Origin: Ruminococcus sp.
Lineage (GTDB): Bacteria > Bacillota > Clostridia > Oscillospirales > Ruminococcaceae
DNA: 64,000 nucleotides
Direction of reading: 5' to 3'
Assembly: GCA_017542475.1 (NCBI GenBank)
Contig: JAFXXD010000016.1
Span: 85,591 to 149,590, forward strand
Both the position numbers and the translations under genes were made by a program. Below the pieces are notes generated by a model that was not told the origin of the DNA, did not search any database, and was given only the letters and a program-made list of their open reading frames with translations. Shown here piece after piece: positions 53,801 through 60,357 of this stretch; positions within the stretch are counted from its first letter, which is position 1; the number at the start of each line of letters is the position of its first letter.

Positions 53801-54353
53801 GAACGGGGAAGATGTCGATGATGTCGCCGCGCACCGAGAACTGCGACGCTCCCTCGACCTTCTCGCTGCGCTGATAGCCGCTCCGCGTGAGCGAGAGGCA
53901 GAGCTTGTCTCGGTCTATCTCCTGCCCCGCAGTGAGCTCAATTCCCGCCGCGATGAGGACTCCGACGGGGATAACGGGCTGCATTACGGCTTCTATGCTC
54001 GCGCATATCACGCGGCAGCCGCCGTGCACCGCCCTCGCGAGCGCCGACACGCGCATATACTCGTACTCGCGGTTGGCGCTGTCAACAGGTGTGAAGACGA
54101 GCTCCTTCGACGGAAAAAGGACTGCCGACTCGCCGCCCGACATCATATTGATATCGTCGCAGAGCTTCTTTGCCTCAGCCTCGCTGCCCGTGATGACGAG
54201 GCTGACCTTTCCCGTGTCGAGGGCGTTTATCAGCTGCGCCCTGTGTATATGCGAAAGACCCGTCACGGAGACGGGTGAGATGTTTTTTTCAATTGCCTCC
54301 CGAACGCTCTTATAGCCCGAGAGCTCGGTGAAAATGTCCTTGAATAGTTTCAT
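50883..54353 (-). CDS. mfd: Transcription-repair coupling factor Mfd
   Basis: A 1156-residue ATPase that removes stalled RNA polymerase from damaged DNA and recruits UvrA. An N-terminal UvrB-like region (VRGDIIDIFPVQADKPVRIE) is followed by an RNA-polymerase-interacting domain (GDLVVHSAHGIGRFIGI) and an SF2 motor with GDVGFGKTEVAFRAA, LIGTHK, DEEQRFG, LSATPIPRT and LRGRVGRSNRRGYAY. A C-terminal TRCF domain follows. The length is normal. It follows pth after a 145-base gap occupied by an inverted-repeat element. pth-mfd is a common Firmicute pair. Confidence 0.98.
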   Translation of the reverse strand: MKLFKDIFTELSGYKSVREAIEKNISPVSVTGLSHIHRAQLINALDTGKVSLVITGSEAEAKKLCDDINMMSGGESAVLFPSKELVFTPVDSANREYEYMRVSALARAVHGGCRVICASIEAVMQPVIPVGVLIAAGIELTAGQEIDRDKLCLSLTRSGYQRSEKVEGASQFSVRGDIIDIFPVQADKPVRIELWGDEIESISEFETDTQRRSDVRLEKAEISPAGEILYDGNELADKIEELCKRVRGKRMELIREHLGADVRRLRAGEILAHGMKYYPLVYGEPSTVFDYIDGAVLFSDYSNVMDSAAGITTRYNEDIKVLMEDGQLCKGLEGYCLELAKIQLIAEKKVCLYMSNFVQGGERIDFRRLVSFEAMQTAYWGGELKQLIEDVTDYKVRKYRILLCAGSEKTLPIIRQDLEDAGVPCDIATDELELRAGRVALMSGSLSSGFEYPENRTVLITQGRAMDSVRKRKTRTKKNKAEEIRSLADITEGDLVVHSAHGIGRFIGIRKLEFDGVVKDYITIQYAGTDKLYIPVTQLDMVSKYIGPRDDSGVKLNKLSSGEWQRTRSNVKRAVKDMAHELIALYAKREKSEGFAFYPDDEIQHDFEERFPYVETDDQLTAIAEIKSDMERIRPMERLLCGDVGFGKTEVAFRAAMKCILAGKQCAILAPTTVLAYQHYQTALRRFEHFPVNVELLSRYRSPKQQAEIVKKLAQGRIDLLIGTHKIIQKSVRFKDLGLAIIDEEQRFGVAHKEKFKETFTGVDVLMLSATPIPRTLNMAMSGIRDMSVLEEPPQDRYPVQTYVIEYNVGTVVQAIVRELRRGGQVYYIHNRVESILSCADRLQQLLPEARIAVAHGQMGEDEMSDIWEQLVEHEIDILVCTTIIETGVDVPNVNTLIIEDSDRFGLSQLYQLRGRVGRSNRRGYAYFTYQRDKVLTEIAAKRLNAMREFTQFGSGFRIALRDLEIRGAGSILGGSQHGHMEAVGYDMYLQLLSEAIAEEKGEQPEKVPECLVDIQIDAHIPENYIESLNQRIDLYKKIMHVTRDEDKLDLIDELIDRYGEPPKSVVGLIEVSLLRNKAAHLGITEISQKNAQMYFYTEYLTIDQIQALSASYKGRITFNGSGKSYVSVKIDPKKRPFDMMKEVVGIIGSAADKNC

Positions 54354-54372
54354 ATTTACTCCAAATCGGGTT

Positions 54373-54499
54373 ACAGCCTTTAGCTATTAGCCTTTAGCCT
54401 TTAGCTCGCGGTATCGCCTTCGGCGATAGATTTTAAAATGTGAGCGAAGCGAACTCCTTCAGCTAACGGCTAATGGCTAATGGCTAATGGCTAACAGCT
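54373..54499. repeat. TAGC-arm inverted-repeat element
   Basis: The left arm has TTTAGCTATTAGCC units. The right arm, AGCTAACGGCTAATGGC and onward, is complementary. The core holds GTATCGCCTTCGGCGATA and GTGAGCGAAGCGAAC. It is inserted between pth and mfd and is transcribed with them. Confidence 0.82.
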
Positions 54500-55125
54500 C
54501 AGGAATTATACTTATTCATCGCCTCGTCGGTCTTGCCCTGCACCATCAGCTTTATGCACTCGCAGGCGTTATCGGCGGCTTCCTTGAGCGCTGCCGCGTC
54601 CTCCTTGCTGAACTTTCCGAGCACCCATTTCGCGAGGTCGTAGTCGGGGTGAGGCTTCTTGCCGACGCCCATTTTTATGCGCGGGAAGTCGTCCCTGCCC
54701 GTGAGCTCGATAATGCTCCTCATGCCGTTGTGACCGCCGTGGCTGCCCTTGCGGCGTATGCGGAGCTTCCCCGGCTCGAGGGAGATGTCGTCGTATATGA
54801 CGATGAGGTTCGCGGCGTCTATCTTGTAGAACTCCAGCGCCTGAACTATCGACTCGCCGCTGTTGTTCATATAGGTCGTGGGCTTGAGCAGCAGACAGCG
54901 CTTGTCGCCGATGGTGACCTCCGCGGTCTTCCCCTTGAGGCGCAGGCGGTCTATCTTCTCACCGAGCTGCTCCGCGAGCGTATCTATCGTGAAAAAGCCC
55001 GCATTATGGCGGCTCCCCTCGTATTCGAGCCCCGGATTGCCCAGCCCCGCTATCACATACTCTATTTTACCTCTTGCCGCCGTCGAATTGGCGGAAATGC
55101 GGTCGAAAACATCAAAAATACTCAT
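54499..55125 (-). CDS. pth: Peptidyl-tRNA hydrolase
   Basis: A 208-residue enzyme that frees tRNAs from dropped-off peptidyl-tRNA. It has IAGLGNPGLEYEGSRHNAGF with the catalytic His, LLLKPTTYMNNSGES, LIVIYDDISLEPGKLRIR, and SHGGHNGMRSI. About 20 extra residues (MSIFDVFDRISANSTAARGK) precede the usual start. AAGGAGA lies seven bases before this ATG, so I keep it. Its last codon abuts the arm of a repeat element. Confidence 0.96.
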   Translation of the reverse strand: MSIFDVFDRISANSTAARGKIEYVIAGLGNPGLEYEGSRHNAGFFTIDTLAEQLGEKIDRLRLKGKTAEVTIGDKRCLLLKPTTYMNNSGESIVQALEFYKIDAANLIVIYDDISLEPGKLRIRRKGSHGGHNGMRSIIELTGRDDFPRIKMGVGKKPHPDYDLAKWVLGKFSKEDAAALKEAADNACECIKLMVQGKTDEAMNKYNS

Positions 55126-55183
55126 TTTATCTCTCCTTGCTGAACTAATGCCCGCTTATTATAACACAAAATCAAAAAAATAG

Positions 55184-55460
55184 CAAGGGCTCTGCCCTTG
55201 ACCCGCCAAAGGTGACTCCCCGCAGTGCGGGAGATGTCGCGAAGCGACAGAGGGAACGGGCTCGTTGAGCCTGCCTTAGGAATCCGCAGGGACTCTGTCC
55301 CGGACCCTGCAGGGGAACGCAGTTCCCCTGACCCCGAACTACGTTGCCGCTCGCTTTGCTCGCTCGCTCCTTACAAAAGGCGCAGTCTGCTTTCGGCGGG
55401 TAGCAATCGCGGCGAAAGACCACCGCAGCATTTTGTAGGGGACGGCGTCCTCGACGTCCC
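55184..55460. repeat. Composite repeat: CTCTGCC, TGTCGC and GTAGGGG families
   Basis: Starts AAGGGCTCTGCCCTT. Then comes an inverted copy of the element nested at 48.6 kb (GGTGACTCCCCG and TGTCGCGAAGCGACA). Next is the AGGGGAAC/GTTCCCCT block with ACCCCGAACTACGTTGCCG as at 40.0 kb. It ends with a GTAGGGG hairpin at 55435-55460. Confidence 0.78.
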
Positions 55461-55522
55461 ATATCCCCAAATCGGCTGCTTACCCGCGGAGTTACCTCCG
55501 CGCACTATCAGTCACAGGGCAC

Positions 55523-55745
55523 AAAAAAAGCGTCCCGACGACGCAAGGTTCAACAAATGAAAAGACGCTCTTCACCGACACCCTCTCAAAAGTCAGTGAA
55601 GAACGTCTCTCAGCGTCAAAGAAGCGCACCCTCTATACGCATCTCCGACTACGGCAGATACAATCCGAAGTATCCATACATCCGACTGCTGTTGCGGGAA
55701 CAGTCTACAGCGTGTAAACCATCTGAAGCTGAGTTTAGGCGATTA
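55523..55745 (-). ncRNA. Candidate structured small RNA with tandem 3' hairpins
   Basis: On the minus strand a TATAAT (55751-55756, weak -35) is followed by about 220 bases with many short hairpins. A 17-base-pair stem (55563-55579 with 55592-55608, two G-T pairs) and a perfect terminator, GCGTC/GACGC with seven T (55523-55544), end the transcript. No ORF with a ribosome binding site reads through it on that strand. I could not match it to 6S, SRP, tmRNA or RNase P by their conserved motifs. Confidence 0.5.
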
Positions 55746-55756
55746 AACATATTATA

Positions 55757-56312
55757 GGCATTAATGTTTAATAAACAGCTTTCTTGCCCAAATGTCTGCA
55801 AAGACGTAGTAGTAAAAATTAATATCCGGCGGAGTTTGAACCGGAAAGCAGATCGAGATGTATTTGCCGTTGATCACAGGACACAATAATAATCATATTG
55901 TGCTGTCGTCCGAAAGCCTGTTTTTGGCAGTTTTTCGATTCCGACACTTGTATTATAAAATAATCCCGCAAGATAATCAACCTATAATATTGCTCATTTT
56001 TAGTACAAAATTGCGATTGCATATCATTTTCTATAGTTTAACATTTAGTAAATATATATTTTATTATAACAAGAAAGTATTTCATTCATATACGTAAAAA
56101 TATACTGATTGTGTACTGGTTAAATGTATGTTTGATATAAAGAATTTCGCTAAATACAGTCGTTTTTAACCTTGCAAGCAAACAAACTGTGCCGAATATG
56201 TTCATTTTTGTATGCTTTATCACTGTACAGCAGGACTCGCAGGAGTACAAAAGTTATTTTTTATAATTATATGCCGATGTGGAAAATTTTTCGATTTTTT
56301 TCGTTTCCGCCC
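55757..56312. other. A/T-rich gap with no recognisable gene
   Basis: About 550 bases of strongly A/T-rich sequence with only short reading frames lacking ribosome binding sites. I see no convincing feature. It may hold the upstream control region of the candidate small RNA. Confidence 0.4.
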
Positions 56313-56346
56313 GAAAAAACAAAAGCAGGAGCCGTATGACTCCTGC
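56313..56346 (-). terminator. Intrinsic terminator
   Basis: On the minus strand GCAGGAG with CTCCTGC around an eight-base loop, followed by TTTTGTTTTTT. It ends the helical-repeat protein gene. Confidence 0.88.
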
Positions 56347-56360
56347 AATATTATTCTAAG

Positions 56361-57077
56361 TTATATTATCCCCTGTGCTGCGTCCTCAATGAGCTTCTCG
56401 TAGTAAGCCTTCAGCCACGGGTGCTCGAACTCGGTGAACAGCTTCAGTGCTCCGTGCGCGTTCTCGATGTTGCTCGCAACGCTGTCGCGGTCGCCCGATT
56501 TTGCGCAGATGTAGATGCACGTGATGAATATATCAACGAGCTTGGCATCGTTCTTTCCCTGCGGCTTGTAGCCGAAATTCGTCAGCAGCTTGAACGCCTG
56601 CATCGGCTTCTTCGACGCGCAGTCAACAAGCGCGAGCGCGATGTACATATCCGCGAGCTGCTTCATATCGATCTTCTTGGAGTAATTCTGCATAAAGTTG
56701 ATGTTCTCCGTGCGGAAGTCGACAGCGTCGCGCCAGTGTCCCTGCTTGCTCTTGACCTTGAGTGCCTCTATGCAGTACGCGAATTTGTCGTCGTTGCTGA
56801 GCTTCTTATCCTTGAGCATATCAAGGTAGAACTCGGCACTGCCGAAATCGCGTATCTTATCGAAGAGTATCGCAGTCTGTATGATGTCCTCGGCGAGAGG
56901 CTTCTTCTGGTCGTTCACGAAGGCGTCGGCATAGCCGTCGGCAAGCTCGCGGGTATAGCCCAGCTGGCTGAAATCCGCGTAAAGCTCCATATATCTGCTC
57001 GTCTGGGCATTTCCGCCCGAACGAAGCGCCTTTGCGAACACTCCCTTTTTGCGTTCACGTTCCTGTGGTGACAGCAT
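56361..57077 (-). CDS. Helical (TPR-like) protein of unknown function
   Basis: A 238-residue, mostly helical, cytoplasmic protein. Paired helices such as AEFYLDMLKDKKLSNDDKFA and LADMYIALALVDCASKKPMQ suggest TPR-like packing, but no canonical TPR motif is clear. It starts MLSPQERERKKGVFAKAL after AAGGGG. It is a single-gene unit with its own promoter and terminator, divergent from the two-component system. A link to that system is possible by position only. Confidence 0.7.
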   Translation of the reverse strand: MLSPQERERKKGVFAKALRSGGNAQTSRYMELYADFSQLGYTRELADGYADAFVNDQKKPLAEDIIQTAILFDKIRDFGSAEFYLDMLKDKKLSNDDKFAYCIEALKVKSKQGHWRDAVDFRTENINFMQNYSKKIDMKQLADMYIALALVDCASKKPMQAFKLLTNFGYKPQGKNDAKLVDIFITCIYICAKSGDRDSVASNIENAHGALKLFTEFEHPWLKAYYEKLIEDAAQGII

Positions 57078-57175
57078 TATCAACACCCCTTATCTCACGC
57101 GGCAGTGCTAAAGCCGCTGCAGTAATTCTGTCCCGCGCGCCGTATCTCTATGCAGGCGCACGTCTTTACTCAGTA

Positions 57176-57204
57176 ATTTTAGCATAAATCTTAAACTTAG
57201 TCAA
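57176..57204 (-). promoter_or_regulatory. SigmaA promoter of the helical protein gene
   Basis: On the minus strand TTGACT, 17 bases, TAAAAT, with TGC before the -10. The leader is about 90 bases. Confidence 0.8.
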
Positions 57205-57316
57205 CATTTGTTTATCTATTTCGGGTAAAACTGGTGTTTTGCACAAAAAACAAGTTCTATTTTTTCCAAATCAAAAAATTAAACTTTCTTGCTTTTAAGC
57301 TTATTTAAAGAAATTG

Positions 57317-57325
57317 TGTTATAAT
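57317..57325 (+). promoter_or_regulatory. Extended -10 promoter of the two-component system
   Basis: TGTTATAAT about 45 bases before the response regulator start. No good -35 is visible, which would fit dependence on an activator. Confidence 0.55.
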
Positions 57326-57369
57326 AGTATACAGGACAGTATAGGCTGTCGGTGAAGGGGGTAATCCAT

Positions 57370-58050
57370 ATGAAACTGCTCGTTGTTGAAGACGAGATAC
57401 AGCTCGCTGACGCGCTCAGCGAGATACTCAAGCGAAATATGTACTCCGTGGACACGGTCTACGACGGGATAGACGGGCTCGATAACGCTCTCACGGGCGT
57501 TTACGACTGCATTATCCTCGATATAATGCTTCCCGGTATGAACGGGCTCGACGTGCTGAAAAACCTCCGCGCGGAGAAGATAAGCACGCCTGTTCTCCTG
57601 CTGACCGCGCGGAGCGAGATAGATGACAAGATAAACGGTCTCGACTGCGGCGCGGACGACTACCTCACAAAGCCGTTCGTTACAGGCGAGCTCCTCGCGA
57701 GGGTGCGCGCTCTCACCCGCAGAAAGGGTGAGATACAGGACGACAACCGCTTCGACTTCAACGGCGTACAGCTCCACAAGAACACCTGCTCCATAAGCTA
57801 CGCGGGCAACGACGTGAAGCTCAGCCTGAAGGAGTACCAGATAATGGAGCTCCTCATCGCGAACCCGAAGCAGATACTCACGAAGGAACGCATTATCGAA
57901 AAGATATGGGGCTACGAGAGCGACGTCGATTACAACAACATCGAGGTCTACATCTCGTTCCTGCGCAAGAAGCTGAACGTCATTTCCGCTCCCGCGCAGA
58001 TAAAGACAGCCCGCAGTATCGGTTATTCAATCGAAGCCATAGAGAGATAG
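57370..58050 (+). CDS. OmpR/PhoB-family response regulator
   Basis: A 226-residue regulator. The receiver domain has acidic residues VVEDE at 5-9, the phosphorylation site Asp51 (CIILDIMLPGMNG), TAR and the Lys in LTKPF. The C-terminal winged helix has LSLKEYQIMELLIAN and NNIEVYISFLRKKL. AAGGGGG lies eight bases before the ATG I chose. A GTG six codons upstream overlaps that site. The cognate kinase gene follows after an inverted-repeat element of about 110 bases. Confidence 0.95.
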   Translation: MKLLVVEDEIQLADALSEILKRNMYSVDTVYDGIDGLDNALTGVYDCIILDIMLPGMNGLDVLKNLRAEKISTPVLLLTARSEIDDKINGLDCGADDYLTKPFVTGELLARVRALTRRKGEIQDDNRFDFNGVQLHKNTCSISYAGNDVKLSLKEYQIMELLIANPKQILTKERIIEKIWGYESDVDYNNIEVYISFLRKKLNVISAPAQIKTARSIGYSIEAIER

Positions 58051-58056
58051 CGTTTA

Positions 58057-58168
58057 AAGCCGTTAGCTATTAGCCGTTAGCCTTTAGCTAAAGGTGTTCG
58101 CTTCGCTCACATTTTAAATCTATCGCCGAAGGCGATACCGCGAGCTAAAGGCTAATGGCTAATGGCTC
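58057..58168. repeat. TAGC-arm inverted-repeat element inside the two-component operon
   Basis: The left arm has TTAGCTATTAGCC units. The core is GTTCGCTTCGCTCAC and TATCGCCGAAGGCGATA. The right arm AGCTAAAGGCTAATGGC is complementary. It is the reverse orientation of the copy at 54373-54499. Confidence 0.85.
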
Positions 58169-58215
58169 AACAAACCACAAACCATTTCGGGAATCCACAC
58201 ATTTTACGGAGGTGT

Positions 58216-60165
58216 ATGCCTTTGTTCAGGAAGGTACAGCTTAAATTCTTCGGCATCATTACTTCCATACTCCTCGCCATATTCATCGCCGTGCTCGGCT
58301 CCATAAACATCATTATGGACACCGTTATGGAGCACCAGACCAAGATAGTTCTCGAGCAAGTCGCGGCAGGCGTAGAGTACGACGGAATGACAAAGAGATT
58401 CTTCATTGAGCGTCCCGACGACGAGAACTGGCAGAGATTCGACGACTACCAGCGCACGGAGCCGCCGTCCAAGCCTGATATGAAGCCATCCGACGCTCCG
58501 ACAACACAGACCGAGGCAGTATCGACCGAAGGCGAGACCTCGGAGACGGTCGTTACGTCTTCTGCCACTACATATGAGGAAACAGAGCCTCCGCAGACAA
58601 CTCCTCCGCCCGAGACACAGGCTCCCGCGCCGCAGACTACACGCGCTCCCGAAACTCAGCCTACTTGGGCAAAAACGACACGTGCGACTGCTTACAAGCC
58701 CGTCACAACTACCGAGGCTGTCCGCACTACTCAGGAATGGCGCACTCAGCCTCCGCAGACTCAGCCGCCTCAGACGCAGCCTCCGCAGACTCAGCCTCCG
58801 CAGACAGCTCCTCCGCCCGAAACTACCACTCAGGCAGACTGGGGCGGCGGTCAGCCCGTATGGGGACCGTGGGGTCCGTGGTACCCGTGGTGGATGTATG
58901 GCGGCGACGGCAATAATAACGGCGGCAGCGACGGAAACAACGGCGGCGGCATATACAACGACTACTGGAAGCCGCAGGAAGAGACAGTATCGGGTATGGC
59001 GAACAACGAGTTCATCCCCGTGCTCGACGGCTATACTATAATTAATGACGACTCGCAGACTACTACCACAGCCGTCACCTCCGAGGCGACCACTACCGCT
59101 CCCCCGCCCGTTCCGCGCGCCCCCGTTCCCGCAAACGGCGGCGAATACGACAAGGAAAGCGTACCGCGCTCGCTCGGCTCCATCGACTTCTTCCTGCTGA
59201 TGGCTGACGAGGACGGCAAGCTGGTCGGGATACAGAACAACGACGAGATGTCCGACGAGGTGGCTCAGCAGTACGTGACCGAGATACTCAGCAAGAAGGC
59301 GGACTCGGGTATGGCGAACAGCTACCAGTTCTGCACCGAAAAAAAGGACAACGGCACGCTTATGGTCTTCACCGACAAGAGCGCCGAGATAGATATGATG
59401 AACAAGCTCAAGCGCACGACCGTCATCGTCGGTCTTATCAGCATCGTCATTCTCTCAGCCGCTGCCTACTTCCTCAGCGGACTCATCGTCCGCCCGATAC
59501 AGGTGGCATTCGACAAGCAGAAGCAGTTCATCTCCGACGCGAGCCACGAGCTCAAAACTCCGCTGACGGTCATCTCCGCGAACGCTGACGTCCTTGAGGG
59601 CGAGATAGGCGAGAACAAGTGGCTGACCTATATACAGGATCAGGCTGACCGTATGAACGTGCTCGTCAACGACCTGCTCAACCTCACAAGGCTGGAAAAC
59701 AACTCCAACTTCATTGTAAGCGAGTTCGACCTCAGCAAGGCGATAGCCAATACCGCTCTCCCGTTCGAGTGCCGTGCCTTCGACGCAGGCAAGAACTTCG
59801 TTCTCAACATCGAGGACGGTATCCGCATATCGGGAAGCGAGCAGCACATCAAGCAGATGGCGGCTATCTTCATCGACAACGCGCTCAAATACTCCAAGGA
59901 GAAGGGTACGGTGCGGGTGTCGCTCACCAACGACGGCGGAAAGATACGCTTCTCGGTGTACAACACGGGAACGGGTCTGAAGGAATCGGAGAAGGAGAAG
60001 GTCTTCGAGCGCTTCTTCCGCAGCGACGCCTCGCGCAACAGAGCTACGGGCGGCTACGGTCTCGGACTTGCCATTGCGAAGTCCATCATTGATAAGCACA
60101 AGTTCAAGCTCTTCGTAGATAACGCCGAGGGCAAGAGCGTCTGCTTCATCGTCACAATGAACTGA
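58216..60165 (+). CDS. Sensor histidine kinase with Pro/Thr- and Trp-rich extracytoplasmic region
   Basis: A 649-residue kinase. The first membrane segment is at about 10-33 and the second at about 401-424. Between them lies a roughly 365-residue outside region: a Thr/Pro-rich stretch with tandem QPPQT units (about 75-205), a Trp/Gly patch (VWGPWGPWYPWWMYGG, about 210-255), then a more ordered segment. The cytoplasmic part has HisKA with His444 (DASHELKTPL) and HATPase motifs IDNALKYSKEKG, GTGLKESE and GGYGLGLAIAKS. GGAGG lies just before the ATG at 58216. Upstream in-frame codons fall in the repeat. The signal is unknown. A wall or glycan ligand is a guess. Confidence 0.92.
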   Translation: MPLFRKVQLKFFGIITSILLAIFIAVLGSINIIMDTVMEHQTKIVLEQVAAGVEYDGMTKRFFIERPDDENWQRFDDYQRTEPPSKPDMKPSDAPTTQTEAVSTEGETSETVVTSSATTYEETEPPQTTPPPETQAPAPQTTRAPETQPTWAKTTRATAYKPVTTTEAVRTTQEWRTQPPQTQPPQTQPPQTQPPQTAPPPETTTQADWGGGQPVWGPWGPWYPWWMYGGDGNNNGGSDGNNGGGIYNDYWKPQEETVSGMANNEFIPVLDGYTIINDDSQTTTTAVTSEATTTAPPPVPRAPVPANGGEYDKESVPRSLGSIDFFLLMADEDGKLVGIQNNDEMSDEVAQQYVTEILSKKADSGMANSYQFCTEKKDNGTLMVFTDKSAEIDMMNKLKRTTVIVGLISIVILSAAAYFLSGLIVRPIQVAFDKQKQFISDASHELKTPLTVISANADVLEGEIGENKWLTYIQDQADRMNVLVNDLLNLTRLENNSNFIVSEFDLSKAIANTALPFECRAFDAGKNFVLNIEDGIRISGSEQHIKQMAAIFIDNALKYSKEKGTVRVSLTNDGGKIRFSVYNTGTGLKESEKEKVFERFFRSDASRNRATGGYGLGLAIAKSIIDKHKFKLFVDNAEGKSVCFIVTMN

Positions 60166-60169
60166 AACA

Positions 60170-60202
60170 AAACCGCGCTAAAGTTCCTTTAGCGCGGTTT
60201 TT
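60170..60202 (+). terminator. Intrinsic terminator of the two-component operon
   Basis: A 14-base-pair stem, AAACCGCGCTAAAG with CTTTAGCGCGGTTT around TTC, then T. Confidence 0.9.
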
Positions 60203-60205
60203 CAG

Positions 60206-60324
60206 TGAATAGTGAATAATGAATAATGAAAAGTGAATAGTAAAGGTATCTCCTTCGGCGATATATTAAAATACGTGCCGAAGGCACACCGCAATTATTC
60301 ACTCTTCACTATTCATTCTTCACT
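60206..60324. repeat. Inverted-repeat element with GTGAATA arms
   Basis: The left arm of GTGAATA/ATGAATA units is complementary to the right arm TTCACTCTTCACTATTC. The core (CTCCTTCGGCGATAT, A/T stretch, GTGCCGAAGGCAC) resembles that of the TAGC-arm elements. Confidence 0.78.
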
Positions 60325-60328
60325 AAAT

Positions 60329-60356
60329 AAAAAGTCGCTCGTATGAGCGACTTTTT
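60329..60356. terminator. Bidirectional intrinsic terminator
   Basis: AAAAAGTCGCTC with GAGCGACTTTTT around GTAT. It touches the rmuC stop codon. Confidence 0.88.
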
Positions 60357-60357
60357 A

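Noticed and set aside
55523-55745. 6S, SRP, tmRNA or T-box RNA at this site
   Set aside because: The conserved motifs that I would expect, such as the SRP tetraloop region or the T-box AGGGTGG block, are not present.
55557-55757. 66-residue plus-strand frame near 55.6 kb
   Set aside because: No ribosome binding site, and it lies over a self-complementary region with terminator-like hairpins, better explained as an RNA gene on the minus strand.
55858-56097. 79-residue frame in the A/T-rich gap
   Set aside because: No ribosome binding site, A/T-driven composition and no neighbours.
58745-58815. Short tandem repeats resembling a microsatellite
   Set aside because: They are in-frame codons for QPPQT units of the histidine kinase ectodomain.
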